Position numbers and translations under genes: made by a program
From: Treponema zioleckii
GTDB taxonomy: Bacteria > Spirochaetota > Spirochaetia > Treponematales > Treponemataceae
Assembly: GCF_014737315.1 (NCBI RefSeq)
Contig: NZ_JPUF01000025.1
Location: forward strand, 1 to 49,668
Length of the DNA stretch: 49,668 nt
Direction: 5' to 3'
The notes under the pieces: generated by a model
The model's input: the letters and a program-made list of their open reading frames with translations, nothing else
What the model was told of the DNA's origin: nothing
Databases searched by the model: none
Shown: one piece after another, positions 34,890 to 45,700 of the stretch
Position numbering within the stretch: the stretch's first letter is position 1
How the letters are laid out: each line of letters starts with the position of its first letter

Positions 34890-35978
34890 TTAGTCAGCTT
34901 TTTGGCGTGCTACGACTTTTCCTGCGACGCTAAGGACAAGCTCGCTGTCTCTTGGAGCCGAGTACGGAATCGTTACGTTTCCGCCCGTATGGTTTATGAC
35001 CGCAATTTCTACCGATTTCCCGTCCGGTCTTATTGCTTCGAGTTTTACTGAAACTGGGAGCGGAAATTCTGCAAGCTGTGCGGTGAACAAGTCTGTAATG
35101 TTGTCGCCGTTCTGTACCGACGGAACTGCAAATTCACAAGAGATTCTTGAGTAATTTTTTACAGTTCCTTCTGTCTGTGACTGTTTTACGACTTTTCCTG
35201 CGTTGGCTTCGTCCGTCGCGATATTTTTTGTAAAGTCAAATACGACTCTTGAATTCTTTAATTCAGAGAGAACTTCTGCAACGTTCTTTCCTACGAGATT
35301 AGGAATTGAAGTTGTGGTTTCTTCTGGTCCTGAACTTACGATAAGCCGGATTGCGGTTGGGCTAGAAACTTTTGTTCCAGGCTCAGGAGTCTGTGCCAGA
35401 ATTGTTCCCGCCGCGCTGTTGTCGATTTTGAACGACGGTTCGCCAAGCGAAAGCATTGGTCGTGATGTTTTCTTGAACATTGTGTCGAATTTTTCTTTTA
35501 CGTTTTTGTAATTCATTCCGACGAAATCTTCGACTTCGTTTGCAATTGCGCCTTCGCTCACTGTAAGGTTTACGCGTTCACCCGCTTTTCGGATTGAGCC
35601 AGGTTCCGGTGACTGAGTAAGAATCGTTCCCGCGTCATCATCGCTGTTCGTGTAACGGAGCTGGATTTTTGGATAAAGTTCCTTTGCCTGCATTTCAAGA
35701 AGTGCTGTGGTGAGCTGCTTTCCGACTACGTTCGGCACCATGACCTGCTCTTCACCTTTTACGGTTGAGAAGAATACGATTGATGCAGTGACGAACATTA
35801 TAATCATTGCGATTACAACAACGATGAATAAATTAAAACTGCTCGTCTGCAACGCAAGAAGATTTTCTTTTGCAAATTGTTTCCATGAGATTTTCTTCTT
35901 TTTGTTTGCGGAATATGTCCCAGTTGATGATGAATCAACAGTGGAATTTTCAACATTCTGGTTATTTGTGTCGTCCAT
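34890..35978 (-). CDS. Membrane-anchored PASTA domain protein
   Basis: A 362-residue protein with a cytoplasmic N-terminus (polar, then KKKK), a TM helix at about 48-72, and three PASTA repeats at about 79-147, 149-218 and 219-288, recognisable by VPNVVGK...A...L, FVGMNYKNV and IPNLVGKNVAEVL with QTPEPG turns. The last 75 residues are not PASTA. PASTA domains usually bind peptidoglycan or muropeptides; here there is no attached kinase or transpeptidase, so it may be a wall sensor or structural protein. It lies 53 bp after fmt in the def-fmt-PASTA order. Confidence 0.88.
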   Translation of the reverse strand: MDDTNNQNVENSTVDSSSTGTYSANKKKKISWKQFAKENLLALQTSSFNLFIVVVIAMIIMFVTASIVFFSTVKGEEQVMVPNVVGKQLTTALLEMQAKELYPKIQLRYTNSDDDAGTILTQSPEPGSIRKAGERVNLTVSEGAIANEVEDFVGMNYKNVKEKFDTMFKKTSRPMLSLGEPSFKIDNSAAGTILAQTPEPGTKVSSPTAIRLIVSSGPEETTTSIPNLVGKNVAEVLSELKNSRVVFDFTKNIATDEANAGKVVKQSQTEGTVKNYSRISCEFAVPSVQNGDNITDLFTAQLAEFPLPVSVKLEAIRPDGKSVEIAVINHTGGNVTIPYSAPRDSELVLSVAGKVVARQKAD

Positions 35979-36031
35979 TATTCTATTTTCCTTATTTGAG
36001 CTAATTATAGTTCAACCTGACAGTTATCTGA

Positions 36032-37033
36032 CTAGACTAATACAGAACCAATAAAATTTCTAGCACCATTCATAAAAGACTTGTAGTCCATGGCTTTTTT
36101 TGCCTGCCATTGAAGTTCCGTGGCGATTAAAATCGAACCGTCTCCGCAAGCAATCTCGATTCCGACTGATTTTTGGTACGGAAGGACCGTGCCCGGAATT
36201 ATGATTTGCGGAATTTCTTTTGTGGTGCGTTCTGAAACTTTTGCCTTTAGAATCGTAAGTTTTGTTCCATTGCACTCGGTGTACGAAAGTGGCCACGGGG
36301 TATAAGCCCGTATTTGACGGTCAATTTGAGAGGCTGATTTTTTCCAATCGATTTTTCCGTCCTCTTTTTTGATGAAAGGCGTGTACGAAGCTTCGCCGGA
36401 CTGAACTTTTGCTTCTGGCAGGCAGAATTCTTCGCCGGCGTTCTCAGTTATTTTTCCAAGGACTTCAAGAAGAAGATAAGAGCCAACCTCCGTCACTTTG
36501 CTTGAAGTGCCGTCTCCGTCCATAAGACTTTGTGTTGATTCAGTTCCGTCCAAAGGAATCTCGCTGAATGCAAGAATGTCGCCTTCGTCGGTTTGGAGCG
36601 CGATTTTTTGAACTGACACGCCGAGTTTTTCGTCCCCGTTCAGAATTGCAGCCGGAACCGGCGTGCATCCGCGGTATTTTGGGAGCGCGCTCGGATGCAA
36701 ATTTATTCCGCCCAAAGGGAACATTCCTAGGAATTTTGGTCCGAAAATTCTGCCGTAATCAAAACAAACCATTAAATCTGCGTTGAGAGGCGTAATCGCG
36801 TCCCTTGCTTCTGATTTTAAATGGTCAAAAGCGAATACGGGAATCTGTTTTTCGGTGGCAATCTGCGCCGTTTCTGTAGGAATGAGCTCTTTGTGCCGTC
36901 CGCGAGGACTCGGAGGGTTTGTAAGGACTCCGACAATCTCAAAATTCAATTTTTCAGATTGAGCGTGCAGATTTTTTAGCACGATTGCGGAAGAAAGCGG
37001 ACTTCCTGCATACAAAATTCTCAGTTTTCTCAT
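36032..37033 (-). CDS. fmt: Methionyl-tRNA formyltransferase
   Basis: Formylates initiator Met-tRNA using 10-formyl-tetrahydrofolate. The 333-residue length is normal. INLHPSALPKYRGCTPVP contains the catalytic Asn-x-His pair and the loop that contacts the tRNA; TDEGDIL supplies the Asp. The C-terminal third (IRAYTPWPLSYTECNG) is the tRNA-binding domain. The start follows GGGAGG, 26 bp behind def, and the pair forms the usual formyl-Met cycle: fmt adds the formyl group that def removes. Confidence 0.95.
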   Translation of the reverse strand: MRKLRILYAGSPLSSAIVLKNLHAQSEKLNFEIVGVLTNPPSPRGRHKELIPTETAQIATEKQIPVFAFDHLKSEARDAITPLNADLMVCFDYGRIFGPKFLGMFPLGGINLHPSALPKYRGCTPVPAAILNGDEKLGVSVQKIALQTDEGDILAFSEIPLDGTESTQSLMDGDGTSSKVTEVGSYLLLEVLGKITENAGEEFCLPEAKVQSGEASYTPFIKKEDGKIDWKKSASQIDRQIRAYTPWPLSYTECNGTKLTILKAKVSERTTKEIPQIIIPGTVLPYQKSVGIEIACGDGSILIATELQWQAKKAMDYKSFMNGARNFIGSVLV

Positions 37034-37059
37034 GTTGAACGTTCCCTCCTGACCAAAAA

Positions 37060-37641
37060 CTATTTTGTGCTTTTTGAGGCTTTTTTGGCTTCCTGAGCGG
37101 CGATTTTTGCGGCGATTTTTGCCATCTTTTTTGCTTTTTCGGCTTCTTTCTTTGCGGCGCGTTCAAGGCGTTTTGCCATTTTTGCCGTTACGTCGGAAGC
37201 GAAATTCGGGTCTCCGCGGTCAATGTAAATGATTCCGTCAAGGTGGTCGTTCTCATGCTGGATGATTCGTGCCAAAAGTCCGTCGGCCTTGAGTGTGAAA
37301 GGTTTTCCGAATTCGTTCAGAGCCTGGACTGTTACGCTTGCAGGTCGTCTGATTTTTTCGTTGAAGCCAGGAAGCGAAAGACATCCTTCTTCGTAATCTT
37401 CAAGTTCTGGGCTTGTTGCAATAATCTGTGGGTTTACAAAAACTCGTCTAACTTCGTCGTCGCTTATTAATACAAAGAAACGCTGTGAAATTCCGACTTG
37501 CGGGGCTGCGAGTCCAACGCCGTCGGCGGCAATCATCGTTTCAAACATTTCGTCAAAAATAGCACGAAGTTCGTCAGTAACTTCTTTTACAGGTTCGCAT
37601 TTTTTGCGTAAAACTTCTTCACCTAATTTGTAGATTTTCAT
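37060..37641 (-). CDS. def: Peptide deformylase with basic tail
   Basis: Removes the formyl group from nascent proteins. All three motifs are intact: GVGLAAPQVG, EGCLS (metal-binding Cys) and QHENDHLDG (HExxH type). The enzyme core ends near residue 163; the last 30 residues form a Lys/Ala-rich helix (KKEAEKAKKMAKIAAKIA), which might contact the ribosome or nucleic acid. The ATG at 37641 (MKIYKLGEEVL) is preferred over an in-frame TTG 6 bp upstream. First gene of the def-fmt-PASTA unit. Confidence 0.95.
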   Translation of the reverse strand: MKIYKLGEEVLRKKCEPVKEVTDELRAIFDEMFETMIAADGVGLAAPQVGISQRFFVLISDDEVRRVFVNPQIIATSPELEDYEEGCLSLPGFNEKIRRPASVTVQALNEFGKPFTLKADGLLARIIQHENDHLDGIIYIDRGDPNFASDVTAKMAKRLERAAKKEAEKAKKMAKIAAKIAAQEAKKASKSTK

Positions 37642-37666
37642 ACTCAAAATCTAACATAAATCCAAA

Positions 37667-37754
37667 GGAAACGCTACAAGTCGACTTTGAGAATGCAAGT
37701 TAATTTGTGCGTTTCCCGCAAGTTTTCCTGGCGGAAAACTTGCGCTCTGGTGGG
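37667..37754 (+). repeat. 88-bp structured repeat, unit 1
   Basis: Starts GGAAACGCTACAAGT and ends GCTCTGGTGGG. It contains a perfect hairpin, CGCAAGTTTTCC/GGAAAACTTGCG (37717-37744), with a 4-nt loop. Unit 2 lies 211 bp downstream. Part of the 1.2-kb gene-free stretch between def and the HU-like gene. Confidence 0.7.
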
Positions 37755-37770
37755 TGGGCTTGCAGGTGTT

Positions 37771-37806
37771 CATGAAACGCGGCGGCAAGGAAAGCCGCGT
37801 TTCATG
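37771..37806. repeat. Perfect 13-bp inverted repeat
   Basis: CATGAAACGCGGC (37771-37783) and GCCGCGTTTCATG (37794-37806) around a 10-nt loop. Confidence 0.75.
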
Positions 37807-37877
37807 GGTGGGGTTTTGTTGCTCGCGCGGAGCTCGCAACTTTCAGTTTTGTAAGAAAAATTCACTTGTGCGTTTAT

Positions 37878-37965
37878 GGAAACGCTGCAAGTTGGCTTTG
37901 AAAATTTAAGTTTACTTGTGCGTTTCCCGCAAGTTTTCCTAGCGGAAAACTCGCGCTCTGGTGGG
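37878..37965 (+). repeat. 88-bp structured repeat, unit 2
   Basis: Same length and layout as unit 1. The inner hairpin (37928-37955) keeps its arms except for one changed pair. Differences cluster outside the stems. Confidence 0.7.
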
Positions 37966-37982
37966 ACTGTTTGCATGGGCTT

Positions 37983-38016
37983 CCGAGTCGCCGCGACAAG
38001 CACGGCGGCGACTCGG
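37983..38016. repeat. Perfect 11-bp inverted repeat
   Basis: CCGAGTCGCCG (37983-37993) and CGGCGACTCGG (38006-38016), replacing the hairpin that follows unit 1 at the same relative position. Confidence 0.7.
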
Positions 38017-38311
38017 AGGTTTGGCTTTGTGCTCGCCGCAGAGGCTCGCACTTTCGAGGGAATACTTGCAGGGAAAAAGGCGGCGGCAAGGAAAGCTGCG
38101 TTTCGTGAAGGCAGATTTGTTGCCCGCGCGCTGCGTGCAACTCTGTAAGTGAAACTTCCCCAAATCGCGATTTGTTGTACTTGTTTATTCACCTCAAATT
38201 TGTACAATCTTCCAATTGCACTTAAAATGATTGCATGAAAATTTTCTTGGCTTTGGGCTTTATGTTTTTTGTGGCGGGGGCGGTTCAGTCCTGCCAACCT
38301 TCCCAGTACGC

Positions 38312-38518
38312 TCACACCCGACTGTACAGTATGGTCACTCCTGTCTAGACAGTACGGTCGCACCTGACTGTCCAGGACGGTGCCACCTGACTTCCTGGAA
38401 CGGTCACTTCCGACTTCCTAGGCTGGTGACTCCTGACTGTCTAGGACGGTCTCACCAGACTGTCTAGGATAGTCACACCATACTGTACAGTGTGGTCACA
38501 CCTGACTGTACAGTATGG
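38312..38518. repeat. Nine-copy 23-bp tandem array with palindromic cores
   Basis: Nine units of exactly 23 bp with no spacers. The consensus is close to TCACACCTGACTGT followed by a variable palindromic core and GG. Cores include ACTGTACAGT (units 1, 8 and 9), CTGTCTAGACAG (unit 2), GTCCAGGAC (unit 3), TTCCTGGAA (unit 4), CCTAGG (unit 5) and GTCTAGGAC (unit 6). Several cores differ in both arms so that dyad symmetry is kept. The array ends at TCTCAAAAAAA, about 340 bp before the HU-like gene. It could be a multi-site operator, a recombination site or a structured transcript. Confidence 0.85.
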
Positions 38519-38600
38519 TCTCAAAAAAATCCGAAAAAAAATAACTGATTTTTGTAACTAACACTTATTTTTATCATTTACAGATAAAATCCGACAGAAA

Positions 38601-38750
38601 AGGAGGGCAAAAGCATGTGCCGTATGAGCGTGTGAGGCCTGCAAAAAAAGAATGGCCTGAAACTATTGGCGTAGATTCAGGCCAGAACGGCAGGAATATG
38701 GAATTCATATCCCGGACAGGTTCTAATCCTACTCCCTGCCATATTTTTTT
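38601..38750 (+). promoter_or_regulatory. Leader region with short ORF and competing hairpins
   Basis: AGGAGG (38601-38606) precedes ATG at 38615, which opens a six-codon frame, MCRMSV, ending at TGA (38633-38635). Two copies of GGCCTG (38636-38641 and 38654-38659) compete for one CAGGCC (38678-38683). GGCAGG (38689-38694) can pair with CCTGCC (38735-38740), which is followed by ATATTTTTTT, with ATATG/CATAT inside the loop. This is the layout of a translation-coupled attenuator. A GTG at 38617 could instead open a 96-codon frame, judged less likely. Confidence 0.4.
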
Positions 38751-38858
38751 GCAACGGCCAGAATCCAGAAGAAAAATTAAAAAACTGAATCATGCATGGC
38801 ATGAGCATTTCAAAACTCGGGTGACTGTTGCCCCAAAAAAACAGAAGGACAAAAAAAT

Positions 38859-39620
38859 ATGGAAAATATATCTACATTACAAAACAGCTCTTCTATTCTC
38901 ACAGTGACATTGCACGAGAACAAGCTCACAAAAGACGGAACGTATTACGCGACGGTCAGCAGGAACACCGCATCGTTCAAGAACCTGCTTTCTGAAATCG
39001 CGGAGGACAATAAGGGAATGGATCCGTATATGCTCCAGTTCGCCTCAATCCTCATGCAGAAGAAGATCCTCAAGATGCTCGAGCAGGGAAAGGCAGTGAA
39101 CGTCCTTGACCTCGGAACGCTGTACATCGCTATGAAGTGCAACGCGAAGGGAAGGAGCGACGTTTCCGGCAACGGAGACTTCTATATAAAATTCATGCCG
39201 ACGCCTCTGGCAAACGAGGCTCTCGCAAAGCTCGGCGTGGACAAGGTTGTCTACGCGGACGGCAATCCCGAGATAACGGAAATCCTCGACCTCTCCCCGG
39301 AGCCTGAGGAGATGGTGCTCAAAAAAGGCTTCCCGTGCCGTATCCGCGGCGCGAGGCTCAAAATCGGCGGCGAGCGTGGCGGGATATATTTCGTGCCTGT
39401 CGGCGAGGACGGGAAGACGGAGACGGACGAGGAGAAATGGACTCTGGTGAACGAAAAATCCGTATTCAGGAACATGCCAACGGAGCTGAACTTTATAGTT
39501 CCTTCCACGCTTGATGAGGGAAACTACAGGCTCGTGATAAGAACCTCGTACATTTCCAAGGACAAGACGCGGAAGAGCTTCGCCGAGTGTATGGGGGGAA
39601 GAATTTCAGTGAAGGTATAG
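38859..39620 (+). CDS. HU-like DNA-binding protein with DUF4469-type C-terminal domain
   Basis: A 253-residue protein. The N-terminal about 125 residues resemble the HU/IHF-like module found in large Bacteroidota and spirochaete proteins (TVSRNTASFKNLLSEI, VLDLGTLYIAMKCN). The C-terminal half looks like the DUF4469 Ig-like domain (KKGFPCRIRGARLKIGG, PTELNFIVPSTLDEGNYRLV). No signal peptide. AAGGAC precedes the ATG. It lies just behind the repeat array and leader and 142 bp upstream of the giant gene, so it may regulate or be co-expressed with it. A hairpin (GGCAG...GCTTTC/GAAAGC...CTGCC, about 39637-39674) follows. GC-rich like the giant gene. Confidence 0.75.
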   Translation: MENISTLQNSSSILTVTLHENKLTKDGTYYATVSRNTASFKNLLSEIAEDNKGMDPYMLQFASILMQKKILKMLEQGKAVNVLDLGTLYIAMKCNAKGRSDVSGNGDFYIKFMPTPLANEALAKLGVDKVVYADGNPEITEILDLSPEPEEMVLKKGFPCRIRGARLKIGGERGGIYFVPVGEDGKTETDEEKWTLVNEKSVFRNMPTELNFIVPSTLDEGNYRLVIRTSYISKDKTRKSFAECMGGRISVKV

Positions 39621-39762
39621 GGAAACTGTGATTTTGGCAGGCGGCTTTCGGGAACAGATGAAGAAAGCCTGCCTGCATATTCGATAAAAATATATAGAAA
39701 AAAAGACGGGAATGTGGTAGAGTCAGAAAAAACAATTAAAAATAAAGGACACCGCACATTCC

Positions 39763-42700
39763 ATGAAAGAACTGCTGAGAAAACTGGGCGCAACTATCAC
39801 ATTATGCATATACATCACGGCAATGGCACCGGCACAGGTGCTTACGGATAAAATGGGGGCCGGAAAAGCACGTCTGGACCATTATATTGACCGGGCTGAG
39901 AAAGAGAAGGATGGCCGGGCTTGGGAAGAACTTGTTGCGGAAGGGGTCTTGGAGGCCGTAAGGGCGTGGGAACGAGAGAATGCATATCTTAAAGAAAACG
40001 CTCCCGAAATGTACGAAAAAGAAAGAGAATCTGCCCTCACATACTATGAAACACTGAAAACAAAAAGGTACGTGGAATGGGCTATCGAACGCTACTCGGC
40101 GGAAAGGGAGAGCCGCGCTCTCAGTGGCCTGAAGGCCGAACTCAGGGAGGCTGCGCGGGACTTCGGGACTGCGGGCTACGACTTGCAGGAAGCTTCCCGA
40201 ATCGAGGGGGACTGGGCAAAACGCGCCGAAGCCATCATAAATGATTACATAGGCGAGCAAGAGACGGAAAATTTCCTTTCAATGCCTGAGATAACGGCAC
40301 GCCTTGAGGACACTGGGCTTGATGACGGCTGGATGAGGTCGTTTGCGGAGGAAACGAGAAATCTCACGGACGAAAGGATAAGAGCCGAGTCTAGGATGCT
40401 CTCCAAAAAAGAAGGAAGCAGGCTCGTTGTCAACTTCCTCAGGGACAAGGACTCGCTGCGGGCTTCCGGCACCGAAAAAGCCGCGGCGACTATTGCAAGG
40501 GATATATCCGAGAGAACGTCACGCGAGAACTCCGAGAGCATGGAGTCCGTTTTCGCGGAACTAAAGAAAAACATAGAGGGCAGGACGGACGGTGACGTGC
40601 CGGCGGGGGAACTGCTGAAAAAATTCGAGGATTCGTTCGGCAGGGGCATCGCGAAATGGGAGGATGCCGAACTGGAATTCCTCTCGGACAGGGCCGAGTG
40701 GGAGAAAAACGCCGGGGAAGCATTCGCGGAAGGGCATGAATCCTGGGAGAAGGCTTTTGAGGAGCTGAGGTCAAAACGGCAGGAATGGGAGACCGAGATC
40801 AGCGACAAGATAGCCGAACTCTCAAGGCTGGCTGCCGAGAAGAACTCCGAATTCGAGAAAGAAATAAAAAGCAGCCTTGACGCATACGCGGCAGAATTAA
40901 AAACAAATTCCGAAGTGCAGCAGCAAATATTTTCGACGTACAAGAATATATATGACACGCTGCGCACCGCACTCGCCACGTCTAAAAAAGGAATAGAAAG
41001 CATCGTCGCAACCTGGGGCTCCAAGTATAACGGGGTGTACAGCTACTGGAAAACGGAGGACACGGATTCCGAAGACTCATACCTATGCCACCTCGTCTCA
41101 GGGACGGCGACCGTGAACGTCGCGACGGCGGAAGATGACAAAAGAAAAATAAAGGACTCCATAAAGGCATATCTCATAAAAGAGAGGGACATGCTCATAA
41201 GGGAGTATGAGGCCGCCGTAGCGGAGGCAAAAGATCAGGCCGGGGAAAAAGAAAAAAAACTTAACGCTCGTCTTGAAGAATATGAGAATACGGCAGAATT
41301 GAGCGGTATATCAGGATATCATCATATCAATCCGAATATGGATGAGAACCAGCTCATTCGGATTCTTGGCAGCAGATATGTGCCGCGGAATATTCTCAGC
41401 GCATACAGAGAATACAAAGAATCCCTGTCCAAATGCGAGGCTCTCGCAAAATATTCGGACATGGGTGAGACTCTTGCAGACTATACAGAGCGGGCAATAG
41501 CATTGGTGGACAATGACGGTGACAAGGCCGAGGCGGAAAAAGTCCACAGCGGAATCGAGCAGCTTGTAAGTAGCATAAAGACCGAAACAATCCTTTCCGG
41601 CAACGGAAACTTCGTTTATGAGAAAGAGCCAAAAATCGCATTCTACACTCTTGTGGACTGGTACACCCAGACAATAAATTATGCAAGAGAGCTGGACGAG
41701 ACTCAGAATTCCCTCATGAAATTCATGGGCGGAATACAGGATTCTGGCACACCGACGGAACTGGATCTTGAGATAACAAGGGCAGAGTGTCTTAAGATGC
41801 GTGCCAGCGAGGAATACGAAATAGCAAAAGCGGTGAATCTGTATGCAGAAAGGGCTGACGCTAGCCGGGAAAGCAAGGACGAGACAAATGCAAGGCTTGC
41901 TGAGAGCGTCTTAGCGTATGAAAACGCATTCGCCGCCTATGAGGAAACTGCCTCAAAATTAACTTCATACTCAAACGAAATTGAAAAGGCGAAGAGCGAA
42001 ATAAGCCTGGCCGAAAGAAAACTCTCGTCGCGACAAGCCGAACTTGAACGGCTAAAAACTGAGTATGAGTCAATGGAAGCTGCGGACGACAGCTCCGACA
42101 CAAAAATCATCGGTTCCATGCTTAAAAGCTACCTCGGAAGGTTTGAGTCCCTCGTAAAACAACAGCAGGAGGCGGAGTCAGGCCTGAGCTATTCCGAATC
42201 AAAAAACGAAGAAGCAGGTGAGTACACTCTCATAAAGGATGCGGAGGAGAGGGAGGCCGAAAGCGTCAGAAGCAGAATCTCCGCCGCGCAGTCCGTGGCA
42301 AGTAAGCTTTCCGGGGTGGAAGACGGCCGCTTCACGGAAATGCTCGCAAGTGAATTGCAGGATATATTGTCGGATGAGCTCCTAAAAAAACAGTATGAGG
42401 CGGCAATCGAGCTCGGGGCAAAAATCGACTCCCTAAAAAATGACTCTGCGTGCAGTCCCGAATACAGGCAGTTTTACAGGGAAATCTATATATCGGAAAT
42501 AAAATCCATTCTCGAATATGCAACTTGTTTATACAGGGAACGGCTCAACGGATTGCTGGATTCCGCAGAGACGAACGCACTGCCTGAAACACAGATGTCG
42601 TACATGGAGAAGGTGCGCGCCGTTCTGCTCATAGCTCCTGAAAAGAACAAGGCTTTGCTCGATGAGATTGACTCATATCTTTGTGTGGACGCGGAAAGCG

Positions 42701-45700
42701 AAAGAAAGAGCCTATTGAAAAAATGGGCGGATGAGGGAAATACCGGAATCCTCAGCATTATGAACGAAGCTTATGAGTTCGAGAACGCCGAGCAGCAAAA
42801 GGCATTTGGATATCTTGAAGGCCTTTGCGCAAGAAATACTGCCCTTCAGAATGAATTTGACGAAAAACGAAAGATTTTCTTTGACAGAGGTGCAGAGCAC
42901 AATGCCGGCAAAATCATCGCGGGATATAACACAGCGAAAGAAAAAATTCGTAAATTAATAGAAGAAAACAATAACTCAAGAAAATCATCTAGGCACGGAT
43001 ATGAAGACGTCATAGATTATATAAGTTCTCTCTACGCTGATGGAAAGAACCTGTCTCGCACGGGCCTGCGGGCACTGGAAAAATATATAGACGCATATCT
43101 GTGGGCGGAAGCCGTTAGGTATGTCCATTCAGGCACAGACGAGGACGAAACAAAAAAAAGGTACGACCAGATTCTCTCGGAGCTTACGGCGGGCGAAAAT
43201 GCCGACGGTGAGATGTCTGTGTCCGATAAAAAATATATAGAATCAAGATTCCTCGAATATGCGCTACAGGAACTCTCGGCAAACAGGACCGTGTGGGCGC
43301 AGAAACTTACAGAATGCAGATTTGTTGAGAGCGGAGTCTATGCCGGTGAGACCGAGATGGCGAACGCCAGGGAACTTTTAAAGAACGTAGACTCACAGCT
43401 TTTTTCCCTCGATGCGAATTCCGTGCGTGAATGCGCTAAATTCTTTAGCGGAGCGGATTCCGCAGTGCTTTACGATAATGACGGTAAAAAAAAGGAGAGT
43501 TTCCTTAAGGCTGAGGATGATCTCTTATCATTAATAAAGACGCTGAACGCTTATGCGACAATGTTCGTGGCCAGACAGGAGGGCGACTCTGGCAAGGGAA
43601 AAATCGCCAAGCAGGCAGAGATAGAGAAGGCTGCCAAGGAACTTGCGGCGGCAAGAAAAGAATATGATGCAGGACTCGACAAACTCGCCGCGGCGGGCGA
43701 AAACTACAATCATCATGTGGAATCCATAAACAGGCAGTACGGGGAGCTGGAATCTCTGAGGCTCTCGAAGAGAATCGCACAGGCTGTGCATGACTTTGCA
43801 ACATCCGTATATTTTGAGGACATTGGGAAAAACTCTGACGAGGAATACGTCACTCCAAAAGAAGCCCTCTCTAAGGCCTCTTATGCGCTCCGAAAAGCTG
43901 AGAATGCCGTAGAGACGCTGAAGAAACTCAGAAATGAGTATGAGACGGCAGGAGCCTTCGCAGAAAAAAAAGAGACTGATGAATATATTACGGCCGAAAA
44001 GGAATACTACCACAGCCTTGTACTTGAACATGAGATGTACAAAATCCTGAACGGGGCACGGGAAAATCTGAACGTTGCGGAAAGTGAGGTTTTGGCGGAT
44101 TACGAAAAAATCTCCGGCGGCTCGGAATATGAAAGAAATCCCGATGAAAGGAATTCTGAAAAAATCTCGGACGGACTACGTTATGATGAGAATTCAGCCG
44201 CAAGTAGGCTGGTGGAGATTTCTGTGGAAGAGGGCGTTCCGCGCTATCGCCTGAATTATTGGGTGGAGAAAATACCCGTATACAGGGATGAGACTCAGGA
44301 AGTGACCGAAAGCTATGAGTACATAGATGATGACGGCGACACATGCACGGGACAACGCACTGTAGAAAAAACTGTAAGTGTCTTTGACCACTATGATTAT
44401 AAACTGAAAGAATATGACACTGACAGAAGAAATGACGGAGAGACCGAGAAAAACTGGTATGAGAACCTTTCCCTGTCAACCAAAAACGTTACGCTCCCTG
44501 AGGTAAAAAGAAGCGTCGGGACGGAGGAAATACATAAATTTATACTGAGAATCGGCGAGAATCCCGAATATCTCAAGAAAGTTACGCTTGCCGCATATTA
44601 TCTCCTTGCAAAGAGTGCGGAGGCTAAAACAATAGACAACAAGGACGGAAAATGCTTCAAGGATCCGTATTCCCGTGCTTGGACGGCGGGAGGCGGCAGA
44701 GACGGGCACAGCATAGATTTTGTGGGGTATTACAGGACCTACAGGGACGAGGCTTTGCGCGAAGCCTACGAGAGCGTGATGGCTGGCGGAACCGGTATGG
44801 AGGACACTGCCCTCTACCTGCTCGCACGGCAGGGAAAGAACATAATCGCCGGTATGGTACGGGCCGGGTACGAGGAGAACCTCCTTAAATCTGTGGCCTG
44901 CGGCAAGCTCGCAAGAAAGATGGAACGGATTGAGGACAACGAGACCTGGTTCAAGCCGTTTTTCGGCGGATACACGACTGCGAGGGGAAAATTCGCGCGG
45001 GAGTTAAAGAGGGATGCTTCCTCGGAGCGGAGCTATTCTTCTGGTGAGGCGCAGAAAAGCCTCTCAGGGCTTGAAACCGCCATAAGGAACTACAAGGACG
45101 CTGTTTCGAAGAAAGACAGTGCCCTTTCGGTGTACAACAATATCCTCTATGGCAGTGCCACTGCTCCTGACAAGGATATAGACGGCAAGTCTGCAAGAGA
45201 CAGCATTGTCCGCACGATGAAGGAAAAAGGCTCTGCGCTGTTGGAGAATGAGTTGTCCGTCGTACTTGGCAGAATAGACGGGACAAAGAAATTTAAGGAC
45301 GTATTCGTAGCCCTTGATGAAATGAAGAAAAACACGGCACTTTCGATGAGCGAGGCAAAGGTCGCGCTTTCGAAAAAAGCCGTGGCTGACCATAGTCTCC
45401 TTGAAGACAATGCTATGGCTTTTAGGACCCTGGCGGAAAAAACTCTTACGATTGACGATGAGTCACGAAGCCTTCTCAGAAAATATGCCATGCTGGCGGG
45501 CGATACTACGCTGAGCCTTGCGGAGAGGGCAAGTGCTTCCGCCGAGTATGACAGGATATATTCAGGAATTCTTTCCACGGCGGACGAAGATAGTAACGTG
45601 CTTTTTGATGCGGCAAAAAAAGCGTTCTCCGGGGAGAGCTACAACTCTCAGAAACTTTACGGTGCCCTTGAGGCCAATTATGCCGGCTATTTCGCTGCAG

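Noticed and set aside
37652-38230. Several 60-90 codon frames on both strands
   Set aside because: They are rich in residues read from palindromes and appear on both strands; this is repeat DNA.
38231-38467. 78-codon frame covering part of the 23-bp array
   Set aside because: It reads the tandem repeat by chance; a 23-bp unit changes frame at each copy, so no repeated peptide results.
38312-38518. CRISPR array
   Set aside because: Units are contiguous with no spacers, the variable part is palindromic, and no cas gene is present.
38689-38741. tRNA or tmRNA gene
   Set aside because: GGCAGGA and CCCTGCC resemble acceptor arms and GGTTCTAATCC a T arm, but the T stem pairs poorly, T33 is missing and there is no D arm.
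38617-38907. 96-codon frame from a GTG behind AGGAGG
   Set aside because: It runs through the hairpin region and overlaps the HU-like gene by 49 bp; residues show no domain pattern. The six-codon ATG frame uses the same ribosome-binding site at better spacing.
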